Shown: positions 35,785-44,564 of the stretch, piece by piece
Numbering within the stretch: position 1 is the first letter of the stretch
Layout of the letters: the number at the start of each line of letters is the position of its first letter
Assembly: GCA_022823185.1 (NCBI GenBank)
Contig: JAJDXQ010000046.1
Location: 248,001 to 312,000 of the forward strand
DNA length: 64,000 bases
Direction: 5' to 3'
Origin: Caldilineaceae bacterium
GTDB taxonomy: Bacteria; Chloroflexota; Anaerolineae; Caldilineales; Caldilineaceae
Notes under the pieces: generated by a model
Databases searched by the model: none
What the model was told of the DNA's origin: nothing
Seen by the model: the letters and a program-made list of their open reading frames with translations, nothing else
Translations under genes and position numbers: made by a program

Positions 35785-37947
35785 CTAATACCTTCTGATA
35801 GATGAGATTCGGATATCACCGATCTGGCCGAAGAAGTGGCCTTCGCCCAGAAAGTCGAATGCGCCTCCGTAACGCGCGAATCCTTTCAGGCGCGTAGAGA
35901 CGCTGAACTGGGCGTCGTGCCTGCGGTTGTTGACCAGTTTGCGGCCGTCCGGGCTGCGCAACTGCCAAATAAGTGTGCCGTCCAGAAACAGCTGATGCAG
36001 ATCCTCTTCGGCCCCATACTGCCAGGCTACATGGTGCCATTCAGTGTCAGTGATGCCGGCGTCGACGGTGGCGGCAACTAGCCCGTCTGGACGCGACCAG
36101 GGATGCAGATCCATGAGTTCCTGGTCGGGCTCGGCGCCGAGAAAGTGTACGCCGGGGGCCATGTTCCAGTAGGGAGCGCCTTGCGAAGAGAGATAGAACT
36201 CCCAGACTCCCCGTTCAGTTTTGTCGTAGGTGCCGCAGATATGACCGAAGGTGAAGGGTTGGTGGTAGTCGTCGGCCTTCTCGCCATATGCTTGCAAGGG
36301 CCCGCCCGGTCTGATCCAGGCTTCCACGGTCCAGGCCTTTTCGCAGGTTCGGAGGTCCAGCTTGTCACTATGCTGGGGACCGACGAAGCCGTGCTCGCCG
36401 TGGCCTGTGTCCTGGGGAAAGCGACCATTGCGACCAGGCCAGGCCACGCGCCTGTCACCGCCTATGTTGGTCCAGGTCAGAGTCAACTCCTCGTCGCCCA
36501 TTACGTCGGGGATGAGCCGTCCGTTTGGTCCTTGCCAGTCATACAGGACAACCGTGTGTTCGTCCGGCTTGATGACATGGAGTTCCTTCGGCAACACTTT
36601 CAGGGAAAGTTCAACCTGGTCGTTCTGTTTCACCGCATCGGACGCCGCGACGTTAAGGTTGAAGACTCCCGTTGTGGAAGGTGCGCCCACGAATTCGCCC
36701 GTCTCGCGGTCGAGGCGCAGTCCGGTGGGCAGGGCGCCTTCTGTAACGGTCCAATTGATGGGCGCGACCAAGTGGCTGGTTCGCAAAGTCGTGCGATAGG
36801 GCGTCTCTGCGAAGGCTGGTGGAAGCGACTTCGTTACGATCAGCCCGGGACAAACAGACAGGTGGAAGCGGTGCTGGTCAGTGTGGCCGGTCGTGTCGGT
36901 GGCGCGCAGTTCAATTGCCTGACGTTTCACTGGTGCGGTTGGCGTGCCGTGAAGAGCGCCCGAAGTTCCGTCCAGTGTCAGCCCATTTGGCAGAGGGCCA
37001 CTCACCAATTCCCAATTGACTTCTCCCTCATTGGCATCCGCTGCGAGGTGAACGCGGTAGGGAGATTTTATCGTTGCGGCGGGCATTTCCTGGCGTACGA
37101 TGGCAAGTTGCTCGGCGACGGGGTAGCGCATCACGCTGGAGATGCGGATTTCATCGATGTCACCGTCGAAATTGCCGAACCCCAGGTGCTTCGGTGGGTC
37201 TTGGGAGTGGATAAAGCCGCCGACCACGAAGGGAACACCGACGTTCTCGGTGTCATTGACTACGCGGCCCTGAGTGTCGTTGGGAAGCGGAAGCTGAACG
37301 CGGCGGATGAGCTGGCCGTCCAAAAAGAAGAAATGCGTCTGATCCAAGAAACGAAACTGCCAGGCGACGTGGTGCCAGTCATGGTCCGTGATCCTGGGCG
37401 GGTCGGCGCTGATCCAGCCACCGGCCCTGGAGTGGGGAAACAGGAGGGCGCTGGTGTCGTGGTTAGGGTCCCTGCCGCGCGGGGAACCCATGAAACGGGC
37501 GACCGGGACTAGCCCGTTTTGGAGCGTGCCGGGGCGAGTGAAGCTGCTGAGGGAAAGATTCCAGCCGCCGCGCATACCGGTTGGGAGGCCCAGGCCTTCG
37601 TCTTCGGTGCCGCAGATGTTCACGTAGGTGTGACCTTCTTCGAGGCCGCCCGCTCCGGCGTATCGCACCCAGGCTTCGATCGTCCACTCGGTTGAGCAGC
37701 CGCGAAGGTGGAGTTTGTCGTTGTTGGCCGGCCCAACGAGCAGGTTGGCGTCGTCAATTCGGCGGGAGAATCGTGCGCATGCGCCATAGCCAGCGTGTGG
37801 TCCCCAAAGCAGTTCCCTGTGGGCGCGAAGAGTCAGTTGGGGGTCTCCACAGGCGTCCGCGGTCTCATTTCCTGTGCCTTCGTCGAAGCGGTACAGGACA
37901 ACAGTGTGATTGTCAGGTTTGAATGGGCCCGGAGGGTGGTAAGGCAA
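35785..37947 (-). CDS. Two-LamG protein with central putative Ig-like domains
   Basis: A 720-residue modular protein. Residues ~15-260 form a LamG/concanavalin-type sandwich (VVLYRFDEGTG ... WTIEAWVRYAG ... WHHVAWQFRFLDQTHFFFLDG). Two He_PIG-type Ig-like repeats follow (~300-470; LPNGLTLDGTSGALHGTP and LPTGLRLDRETGEFVGAP), then a second LamG unit (~480-720; WTVEAWIRPGGPL ... WHHVAWQYGAEEDLHQLFLDG). The start is a TTG at 37947 after GAGGGAG. Strikingly, no signal peptide is visible although such modules are usually extracellular carbohydrate binders. It lies between an ABC importer and a glycosyl-hydrolase-like gene. Confidence 0.72.
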   Translation of the reverse strand: MPYHPPGPFKPDNHTVVLYRFDEGTGNETADACGDPQLTLRAHRELLWGPHAGYGACARFSRRIDDANLLVGPANNDKLHLRGCSTEWTIEAWVRYAGAGGLEEGHTYVNICGTEDEGLGLPTGMRGGWNLSLSSFTRPGTLQNGLVPVARFMGSPRGRDPNHDTSALLFPHSRAGGWISADPPRITDHDWHHVAWQFRFLDQTHFFFLDGQLIRRVQLPLPNDTQGRVVNDTENVGVPFVVGGFIHSQDPPKHLGFGNFDGDIDEIRISSVMRYPVAEQLAIVRQEMPAATIKSPYRVHLAADANEGEVNWELVSGPLPNGLTLDGTSGALHGTPTAPVKRQAIELRATDTTGHTDQHRFHLSVCPGLIVTKSLPPAFAETPYRTTLRTSHLVAPINWTVTEGALPTGLRLDRETGEFVGAPSTTGVFNLNVAASDAVKQNDQVELSLKVLPKELHVIKPDEHTVVLYDWQGPNGRLIPDVMGDEELTLTWTNIGGDRRVAWPGRNGRFPQDTGHGEHGFVGPQHSDKLDLRTCEKAWTVEAWIRPGGPLQAYGEKADDYHQPFTFGHICGTYDKTERGVWEFYLSSQGAPYWNMAPGVHFLGAEPDQELMDLHPWSRPDGLVAATVDAGITDTEWHHVAWQYGAEEDLHQLFLDGTLIWQLRSPDGRKLVNNRRHDAQFSVSTRLKGFARYGGAFDFLGEGHFFGQIGDIRISSIRRY

Positions 37948-38105
37948 GAAACTCCCTCATTACGGTGGTCGTCGCGATAACGTAGTTGGGTGAGTCGGGA
38001 GAGTCTGATTACTTCGTTCAGTTAACAGGACGGTCGGCGCCGCGGCGTCGCGAATGTGGGTACCGGAAAAAAGGGAAGAGATTCTTCGCAACGGCCGTCC
38101 TATCA

Positions 38106-39047
38106 CTAGCCGAGGCTCATGTGGGGATCGAGTGCGTCGCGCAGCGCGTCTCCTACGAAGTTTACGGAGAGCGTGGTGATGGCGATGGCGATGGCGGAGG
38201 GCAGCCACAGCCAGGGCATCGCCTGCAAGATGGGCAGGGACATGGCGTCCTGCAACATGCTTCCCCAACTGGACATGGGCTCCTGGACGCCGAGGCCGAG
38301 AAAGCTCAGAGCGGACTCGGTCATGATCGCCCCGGCAAGCCCCATTGTGGCGGCCACCACCACCGGGGCAATGGCATTGGGGAGAATGTGACGAAAGACG
38401 ATCCATCCGCTGCCCACACCTACACAGCGCGCGGCCAGCACAAAGTCTCGCTCGCGAAGCGAAAGAAACTGGGCGCGCACATACCTCATTATTCCGGTCC
38501 AGCCGAAAAGCCCGATGATGACCATGACATTGAATATGTTGGGCGGCAGGATGACGGCGACAGTGACAATGAGCATGAATGAGGGGAAGCACATCATGAC
38601 ATCGGTAAAGCGACTCAGCACCATGTCGACTCGGCCGCCGAAGTATCCGGCCAGCCCTCCCAGTACGACGCCGATAGTCGTATAGATGCTGACGGCAACC
38701 AGGCCGACCGCCAGAGAAACCCTGGTGCCGTATACGAGGCGCGTCCAGACATCGCGGCCGAGCGGGTCGGTGCCCAGAATGTGGTCCTGCGAAGGCGCTT
38801 GCCGCATCACTGTCAGGTCGATTCCGTTGGGATCGTAGAAGGTGACGAGGGGCGCAAGAATGGCAAGCAGGGCGAAGAGGGCCAGGGCTGCTATGCCAAT
38901 TACTGCCAAACGGTGTTGGCGAAAGCGACGCAGGAAGCGATTTTCCGGCTTGGGCAAGGCACGCCACGACTCCGGCGGCTGGCCAGTTCCTTCAGGTTGC
39001 CGCGCCCGCTGTGCGCGGTCCAGGCGAGAGGCTGTTGTGTCGGTCAT
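38106..39047 (-). CDS. Peptide/nickel-type ABC transporter permease, DppC-like
   Basis: A 313-residue inner-membrane permease with an N-terminal cytoplasmic tail, one membrane segment (LAVIGIAALALFALLAIL), the DppC-specific ILGTDPLGRDVWTRLVYG and the EAA loop ARCVGVGSGWIVFRHILPN. ATG at 39047 follows GAGGAAAGAGG, ten bases past the DppB stop. With 39058-40029 it makes the channel of a family 5 importer. Genes for the two ATPase subunits (DppD/DppF) are absent here. Confidence 0.92.
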   Translation of the reverse strand: MTDTTASRLDRAQRARQPEGTGQPPESWRALPKPENRFLRRFRQHRLAVIGIAALALFALLAILAPLVTFYDPNGIDLTVMRQAPSQDHILGTDPLGRDVWTRLVYGTRVSLAVGLVAVSIYTTIGVVLGGLAGYFGGRVDMVLSRFTDVMMCFPSFMLIVTVAVILPPNIFNVMVIIGLFGWTGIMRYVRAQFLSLRERDFVLAARCVGVGSGWIVFRHILPNAIAPVVVAATMGLAGAIMTESALSFLGLGVQEPMSSWGSMLQDAMSLPILQAMPWLWLPSAIAIAITTLSVNFVGDALRDALDPHMSLG

Positions 39048-39057
39048 GCCTCTTTCC

Positions 39058-40029
39058 TCACTCGTAGCGAATGCGCGGATCGGCCCAGGCATAGGTGATG
39101 TCGGCCAGGAGGTTGGCGAAAAGTACCATGGATGATCCGATCAGATTCATCGCCATAATCATCGGCTGGTTGCGCATGAAAATCGACTCCATGCCCAGTT
39201 TGCCCATGCCCGGCCAGACGAAGATCGTTTCGATGATAAAGGAGCCTCCGATAATGCCGGGCAGAGCGAGGCCAATGTGGGTGATGACGGGAAGAAGGGA
39301 GTTGCGAAATGCGTGGCCCAGATAGACGGACCGTTCATGCAGGCCCTTTGCACGGGCGGTGCGGACGTAATCGGCGCCGAGAGCCTCCAGCAGGCTGGCG
39401 CGCGCATAGCGCATATGCCCGGCCAAACCTTCGAAGCCGAGAACCAGCGCAGGCAGAGCCAGATAGTGGAGTCGGACGAGAAAATTGTCGGGGCCGGTGA
39501 GAGGAGCCCGGCCCCCGGTAGGGAAAAGGGGTAACTTGAGCGAGAAGAGGTAGAGAGCGATGATGGCAAACACGAAACCGGGCGTAGATATCCAGACGAA
39601 GGCCTGCAGCGTCAGCAGATGATCGAGTACGGAATACTGTTTGATTGCTGAAATGATGCCGAGGGTTGTGCCGACGACCAGCGAGAAGAGGATCGTCACG
39701 ATCGAAAGCTGGAGCGTCGCCGGGAGCACCTGGGCCATTTCCTGCAGTGCAGGCTGCCCACTCGTGAAGGAATAGCCGAGGTTTCCATGCAGCAACAGTT
39801 CTCGCAGCCAGATGGCGTAGCGCACGTAAACAGGTTTGTCCAACCCATAAGACTCGCGCAACCGCTGGAGCATGGCTTCGTCGACGCCCATCTCAAGCCT
39901 GAGACCAGGCGGGACGAGCGCATCGACGTAGTCGCCCGGCATGATCTCGCTCATGATGAACGTGAGGGTGATAATGCCCCACAGTACAGGGACAGCGATC
40001 AGCAGGCGACGAATGATGTATCGGGTCAT
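39058..40029 (-). CDS. Peptide/nickel-type ABC transporter permease, DppB-like
   Basis: A 323-residue permease beginning MTRYIIRRLLIAVPVLWGI, typical of DppB/OppB, with the periplasmic SYGLDKPVYVRYAIWL region, six hydrophobic segments and the EAA loop DYVRTARAKGLHERSVYLGHAFRN. It ends DITYAWADPRIRYE, the family's usual C-terminus. It follows the binding-protein gene after a 135-base gap that holds a 15-bp stem-loop. Confidence 0.93.
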   Translation of the reverse strand: MTRYIIRRLLIAVPVLWGIITLTFIMSEIMPGDYVDALVPPGLRLEMGVDEAMLQRLRESYGLDKPVYVRYAIWLRELLLHGNLGYSFTSGQPALQEMAQVLPATLQLSIVTILFSLVVGTTLGIISAIKQYSVLDHLLTLQAFVWISTPGFVFAIIALYLFSLKLPLFPTGGRAPLTGPDNFLVRLHYLALPALVLGFEGLAGHMRYARASLLEALGADYVRTARAKGLHERSVYLGHAFRNSLLPVITHIGLALPGIIGGSFIIETIFVWPGMGKLGMESIFMRNQPMIMAMNLIGSSMVLFANLLADITYAWADPRIRYE

Positions 40030-40110
40030 CGAGGATTCTCAGAACGTGGCGAAGAAAGCGCCCATTTCAAAATGTTGCGTGCGTTGTTCAGGTTAGGTGG
40101 AAAAGGCCGG

Positions 40111-40157
40111 GCTCTATCCCACTCTACCGGCGAGACTGAGGCAGAGTAGGATAGAGC
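40111..40157 (-). promoter_or_regulatory. Intercistronic stem-loop after peptide-binding-protein gene
   Basis: GCTCTATCCCACTCT (40111-40125) pairs with AGAGTAGGATAGAGC (40143-40157): 15 positions, one mismatch, 17-base loop. It begins seven bases after the binding-protein stop and precedes the permease genes. No T-run. Its place matches the stem-loops at 6907, 52270 and 57045. Confidence 0.7.
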
Positions 40158-40164
40158 ACAAGTA

Positions 40165-41889
40165 TTATTCTTCCATCTTGTACCAGAGATGGGCGTTGAG
40201 TTTCGACCACTGGTAGTCGTGCAGGCCTCCCAGGGCATACTCGTCCATTCCGCCGACATTCTCGCTGATGGCGTAGCCCATGTGGTAACGGTGAAGCGGG
40301 ATGTATCCGATCACGTTTTCGGCGATGATTTGCTGAATCTCGTTATAGAGGGCCTTACGGTCATCAGTGCCGCCGGTCTCTTTGGCCTGGATAAACAGAT
40401 CATCTATCTGAGCACAGATGGCGTCAAGGGAGCCGTCGGTCGGCCAGACTACGTCTCTCTGGTGCGGCGGATTGTCACAGCGGTAGGTACGATAGTAGCC
40501 GTGGAGGTCGACCGGGTTCCCCCAGCCAGCGTGCGAGAAGGAGTGCTTGTTCTCGGCCACTCTGTCATTCCAGGCTTCGTTTGGCACGTGGATGACATTG
40601 ACGTTGATCCCTACCTCGCTGAGGTACTTTTGCATGAGCAGCATGAAGTTCTTTGCTTCCGTACCAGTATGGTAGTAGATCAGTTCGTGCTCTTTTTCCG
40701 GGTCCCACACGCCGTCTGCTGCAGCTTCGGCCAGCAGGGCCATCGCCTTCTCTGGGTCATAGGAATAGGTAGGCACCTCGTCATTCGTCCAGCCATCAAC
40801 GAAGGAGAAGGTGTGCCATGGTTCGCGCAGGCCGAAGTATACGGCGTCCCCGATTTCCTGGCGGTTGATAGCGTGGCTTACGGCCATGCGCACGCGCTTG
40901 TCCCAGAAAGCCGGCTGACTGAGGTTGCCGACGAAAACACTGATGTAGTTCAGACGCTGTGTCTGGACATCGATACCGGGCAAATCCTGTGCCTGTTGAT
41001 AGAAGTTGCCTTCGACCTTCATCAGGTCCAGTTCACCCTTCTGGAGAGCGATGAACTGCGTGTCGGGCGGGCCCATGTTCTGGAACAGGATGCCATCGAG
41101 GCAGGGGGCGCCCTCCCAGTAGTCGTCGTTGCGCGCCAGGCGGAAGTACTCATCCTTTTTGCCGTCGACAAACTTGAAAGGACCGGTGCCGATCTGGGTC
41201 TCGGTGGTGAACCAGAGCGGGTTGCCAGCGTCTTTAAGATCGGGCACGCGCCACTGGCTATAGATGTGCTCGGGCAGGATATTGATGCTGCCGATAAAGC
41301 GGGCGAAGTAGCTTACGTCCGGTTCGGCGAGGGTGAGGCGGACGGTGAAATCGTCGATCACTTCGATTCCCTCGATCGCATCGGTTTTGCCCTCCAGATA
41401 GTCCAGCGAACCTTTCAGCGCAATCCAGTTACCGGGCTGGGCGGGGTTCACCCAGGGGCTGTCAGGGTCGTTGTGCCAAGTCCAGGTGAAGGCCACGTCA
41501 TCGGCGGTGAAGTCCTCTCCGTCGTGCCACTTTACGCCCTGTCGGAGGTGGAAAGTGAACTCGGTGGCGTCATCGCTGATCTCCCAGCTTTCGGCCAGAT
41601 CGGGGTGGGGAACGTTGTCGGTGCCGGTGCGGATCAGCTTGCCGAAGACGAGTTTCTGTTGCTCGTAGCCCCAACCCCAGATGGGTACTACAAGAGCCCT
41701 GGAACTGAAGTCAAGAACCAGAGTGCCGCCGCGTGCGGGGCAAACATCGTCCCCGGTCGCTGCGCTCTCTGCCGGCGCTTCGGCGACCGTTTCCGCGGGC
41801 TGGTCGGCGGCCGGCGCTACTGCCGGGGTACAGGCGACCGCGATGAGGGCCAGAACGAGAAAGAATGCAACATTCCTGTACGAGAACAT
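40165..41889 (-). CDS. ABC transporter substrate-binding lipoprotein, family 5
   Basis: A 574-residue extracellular solute-binding protein family 5 member (peptides, glycosides, opines). The signal peptide MFSYRNVAFFLVLALIAVAC ends in a lipobox with C20; an Ala/Pro/Glu linker follows. Family landmarks are HPDLAESWEISDD, FTFHLRQGVKWHDGEDFTADDVAFTW and RVRMAVSHAINRQEI. ATG at 41889 is preceded by AAAGGAGG and by a good promoter at 41980-42009. It leads an operon with DppB/DppC-type permeases, the LamG protein and a glycosyl-hydrolase-like protein, so an oligosaccharide ligand is as likely as a peptide. Confidence 0.93.
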   Translation of the reverse strand: MFSYRNVAFFLVLALIAVACTPAVAPAADQPAETVAEAPAESAATGDDVCPARGGTLVLDFSSRALVVPIWGWGYEQQKLVFGKLIRTGTDNVPHPDLAESWEISDDATEFTFHLRQGVKWHDGEDFTADDVAFTWTWHNDPDSPWVNPAQPGNWIALKGSLDYLEGKTDAIEGIEVIDDFTVRLTLAEPDVSYFARFIGSINILPEHIYSQWRVPDLKDAGNPLWFTTETQIGTGPFKFVDGKKDEYFRLARNDDYWEGAPCLDGILFQNMGPPDTQFIALQKGELDLMKVEGNFYQQAQDLPGIDVQTQRLNYISVFVGNLSQPAFWDKRVRMAVSHAINRQEIGDAVYFGLREPWHTFSFVDGWTNDEVPTYSYDPEKAMALLAEAAADGVWDPEKEHELIYYHTGTEAKNFMLLMQKYLSEVGINVNVIHVPNEAWNDRVAENKHSFSHAGWGNPVDLHGYYRTYRCDNPPHQRDVVWPTDGSLDAICAQIDDLFIQAKETGGTDDRKALYNEIQQIIAENVIGYIPLHRYHMGYAISENVGGMDEYALGGLHDYQWSKLNAHLWYKMEE

Positions 41890-41979
41890 GCTCTGCCTCC
41901 TTTGGTTATCGCTTTCAGTGGACGATGGGTACAGTACTGCCGCTGCAATGCGACAGCTGAAGTAGATTCAACAGGAAAT

Positions 41980-42009
41980 AGTATATTGTGTGAAGGCCAG
42001 GCCTGTCAA
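41980..42009 (-). promoter_or_regulatory. Sigma-70-type promoter of the 41.9-34.3 kb operon
   Basis: Perfect -35 TTGACA (42009-42004), 18-base spacer, -10 TATACT (41985-41980) on the minus strand. About 85 bases separate it from the binding-protein start at 41889, leaving room for a short leader. Confidence 0.65.
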
Positions 42010-42068
42010 GGACGCCGAAACTTCGGGCGGGGCCGATTTTTTGGGGTGGAAGTGGTCAGGTAAGGAGT

Positions 42069-42270
42069 TCATGACAGCTGTGGCTGGGGTTGTTTGCCAT
42101 CCATCTGTTGGGAAGCGATGGGCAGGCGCACGGCCTGCCCATACTGTTGGGGGCGCGGGGGTCGGAACAGCTCTCGCTGCCTCAACCGTTCCAGTTTTCC
42201 ACGGCGGTCGGGCATACCAAGGCAGGATGCGGGGGGAGTCCCCCCGGAAAGTACTAAAGTGGTCAGTGGC
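42069..42270. repeat. Multi-hairpin intergenic repeat, copy C
   Basis: Shares with copy B the leading TTCATGA, GTTTGCC, the hairpin GGGCAGGC GCACG GCCTGCCC (42120-42140), the linker CCTCAACCGTTCC, GGTCGGGCAT and the hairpin GGGGGG AGT CCCCCC (42231-42245), ending in AGTGGTCAGTGG. The GGGCC GAA GGCCC hairpin is missing and the outer GC pairs of the second hairpin are lost on the right. Confidence 0.8.
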
Positions 42271-42507
42271 GAGGGAAGTAGCCGCGACGAGTTGCCTGTT
42301 CTTAGCTCGAATGCTGTTGTGCGGCGTTCTTTCCACGTTGCATCGGGAGAATAATCCTTGGAAATGGACGCTTCTGAGATTTGATTTGAAAGGGGAAAGA
42401 GAACGTTCAGAGATTGAGAGAGTCGGCCAAACGAAAGAAGGACAATCTCAATGGCATCTTCGACTCTCTCGTGACGAACTACTATGGGTTATGGGTGTGA
42501 CGCTCAC

Positions 42508-43380
42508 TCAGTCGAACTTGCGGCCCGTATGTTTGCGTCCGGCGATGGCGGCTGCCTCGTCGCCGGCGGGGAAGGTGACCCCTTCGTCGATTTTCGCGGC
42601 GACATTTTCGGCGTCAACGCCGTCGAGGAAGCCGATATTGGCGGCGTTGCAGGCGGCGAAGACGCGGTCGCGGGCGGCTTTGAGATCGCCTTCTTCGGTG
42701 TTTTCAGGCGTGCGTACAGTGTCGTAGCCGAAGGTCATGCGCATGTCGGAGGGTCCCCATTCGGCGAAGGCGATGCCGGGGACCTTGGCGCTGTCCTCGG
42801 CGTTCTGGAGGGCGCGAATGTTCTCGATCTTGATGCCGAGGACGAGCTCGCCATCCGGGTTGAGCGGCCAGACGTCGGCTTTGCGCAGGTACTCTTGCGT
42901 GGAGACGCCCCAGACGTAGGCGGCGTTGTCCTGGCCGCCGGAGCCGCGGCGGCCCATGTCCAGACCTTCGCCGACCCCGTGCGTGTGGAAGGGGAAGCGC
43001 ACCCACTCGACGAACTCCTTGACCGCGCCGGGCGATTCGACATGGCACAGGAGAATGCCGTGGATGCCGGTGGCCAAGACCTGTTTGATCATCCAGGCGT
43101 TGTTGCGCACGACATACTCGTCGACGCCGTCGAAGGGCAAGGTCACGAGTACCGGCGGCGTGCGGTGGCCGGTTCGCGTTGGTCCTCCGGCGACGAGACC
43201 GCGCATGAAGGCATTCAGTCCGGCAACGTCGAAGGGCTGATGCTCGATGCCGATGACGAGCCAGTCAGCGTGGGTCTGGGCAGACTGGACGCCCCCTTCA
43301 AAGGTGAGAGTGCGGCCGCCGTCCCAGTAAACGGGCTGACCGGCTTCTCTAAGCTCGATAATCTGGTTGATTCGTTTCAT
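42508..43380 (-). CDS. HpcH/HpaI family aldolase
   Basis: A 290-residue class II (metal-dependent) aldolase of the HpcH/HpaI family, which reversibly splits 2-keto-3-deoxy acids to pyruvate and an aldehyde. The metal-binding Glu lies in VLGIKIENIRAL and the Asp in WGPSDMRMTFGY; the pyruvate-proximal loop is HGVGEGLDMGRRGSGG, longer than usual. ATG at 43380 after AAAGG. As the last gene of the 54.1-42.5 kb run with three sugar-type dehydrogenases, it could perform the final retro-aldol step on a keto-deoxy sugar acid. Confidence 0.88.
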   Translation of the reverse strand: MKRINQIIELREAGQPVYWDGGRTLTFEGGVQSAQTHADWLVIGIEHQPFDVAGLNAFMRGLVAGGPTRTGHRTPPVLVTLPFDGVDEYVVRNNAWMIKQVLATGIHGILLCHVESPGAVKEFVEWVRFPFHTHGVGEGLDMGRRGSGGQDNAAYVWGVSTQEYLRKADVWPLNPDGELVLGIKIENIRALQNAEDSAKVPGIAFAEWGPSDMRMTFGYDTVRTPENTEEGDLKAARDRVFAACNAANIGFLDGVDAENVAAKIDEGVTFPAGDEAAAIAGRKHTGRKFD

Positions 43381-43484
43381 TGTGCCTTTCCCGTTTGGGT
43401 GGGAGTCGTCGGATTTTGTCTACCAGTCTTTGTCGGGAACCGCCCCTGGTGGTTGTCCGGTTCGGGACGCGGAGGGGGTACAAG

Positions 43485-44564
43485 TCAGACCCAGTCTCGC
43501 AAGGGGTGTTCACGGTCCGCGAGAGGGAAGGGCGTGCGGCCATGGCGGTGGGCCGTATAGACGCCGAGTATCATCTCCAGGGACCAGCGGGCGTCGCGTC
43601 CGCTTGAGATTGGCTCGCGGTCTTCCTCGAAGGCGGCGATGAGATCGCGTACCATGTAGGCGTTTAGTGTATCGAAGCCGGGGTTGGCAGGTTTCAGCAC
43701 GACCTTCCAGGCCGGCTCGACCATGGCAGGGTTGAAGTTGGGGTGGGGGCAGTGCAACAGGTAACCGTCCCAATTGAGCAGAATGCCCTCGGTTCCGTGG
43801 ATCGCCAGGCCGCCGGGACGGGGGCCGGGGCGGACTTCACGGCGGTGCGAGTGGAAGGTGGCCATGATGCCGTTGTCAAAGGCGTAGGTGGCTTCCAGGT
43901 GATCGCCGAGGATGGGGCCGATCTCTTCATCGCCCTGACGCGCATGTTCCGGTCCGGCGTCTTTCCCGTCCTGGAGGACATAGGCCTGCACCCAGCGGGG
44001 ATGGCCGAAGAGAAAGCAGAGCATGTCGAGCGAGTGCGTTCCCAGTACCATCAGGTCTTGGCCGCCGCCGCGGTGGTCCTGCTTGCCGGCACTGTAGACT
44101 TCCTTAACTTCGCCGATTGCGCCGGCAGCAATCATTTCTTTAATTCTGTGCGAAGACTGGCTGACGCGGCCCTGGTGGGAGACCGCGACCTTCGTGCCGG
44201 CGCGGTCGCAGGCCTCGATCATGGCGTCGGCTTTCGCTAACGTCTGTGTGAACGGCTTTTCACAGAAGATGCCACGGATACCGGCCTCTGCCGCGGCGAT
44301 AACCATATCGTGTTTCTGGTCAAGCCAGCGGGGCGCGACGCTGACGATGTCCAGCTCTTCCTGTTCCAACATCTGCCGGTAGTCGCTGTAAAGGTTTTCG
44401 CTGGGGACGCCCAGGCGCTCGCCGGCGGCGGCTCTGCCATCGTCGTCGGCGTCGGCGACGGCGACCAGATCGATTTCGTCCATTCCCAGGTAGACGGTGT
44501 CGAGGCTGTGGCCGTAGTTGCCGCGGCCGGTGTGGCCGATGACGCCGGCTCGGTATTTTGTCAT
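43485..44564 (-). CDS. Gfo/Idh/MocA family oxidoreductase
   Basis: A 359-residue NAD(P)-dependent sugar-type dehydrogenase. Nucleotide motif AGVIGHTGRGNYGHSL (residues 6-21) and the catalytic lysine in FCEKPFTQ; downstream HQGRVSQSSHRIKEM and LGTHSLDMLCF belong to the substrate domain. The ATG at 44564 overlaps the previous gene's TGA as ATGA, giving translational coupling; a longer frame upstream is not needed. It is one of three dehydrogenases of this family in the same operon, each different in sequence. Confidence 0.9.
   Translation of the reverse strand: MTKYRAGVIGHTGRGNYGHSLDTVYLGMDEIDLVAVADADDDGRAAAGERLGVPSENLYSDYRQMLEQEELDIVSVAPRWLDQKHDMVIAAAEAGIRGIFCEKPFTQTLAKADAMIEACDRAGTKVAVSHQGRVSQSSHRIKEMIAAGAIGEVKEVYSAGKQDHRGGGQDLMVLGTHSLDMLCFLFGHPRWVQAYVLQDGKDAGPEHARQGDEEIGPILGDHLEATYAFDNGIMATFHSHRREVRPGPRPGGLAIHGTEGILLNWDGYLLHCPHPNFNPAMVEPAWKVVLKPANPGFDTLNAYMVRDLIAAFEEDREPISSGRDARWSLEMILGVYTAHRHGRTPFPLADREHPLRDWV

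Larger units (their letters stand above)
41890..42507. other. Intergenic region, 618 bases, promoter and repeat copy C
   Basis: Left part is the promoter and leader of the operon at 41889. Repeat copy C fills 42069-42270. The rest up to the stop of the aldolase gene at 42508 (minus strand) holds no supported gene; plus-strand frames here read through the repeat and then antisense to the aldolase. Confidence 0.5.

Noticed and set aside
36103..37512. 469-codon plus-strand frame.
   Set aside because: Antisense of the LamG protein, whose domains and repeats are clear on the minus strand.
40189..42063. 624-codon plus-strand frame.
   Set aside because: Exact antisense of the family 5 binding-protein gene, low in expected residue patterns; typical high-GC shadow frame.
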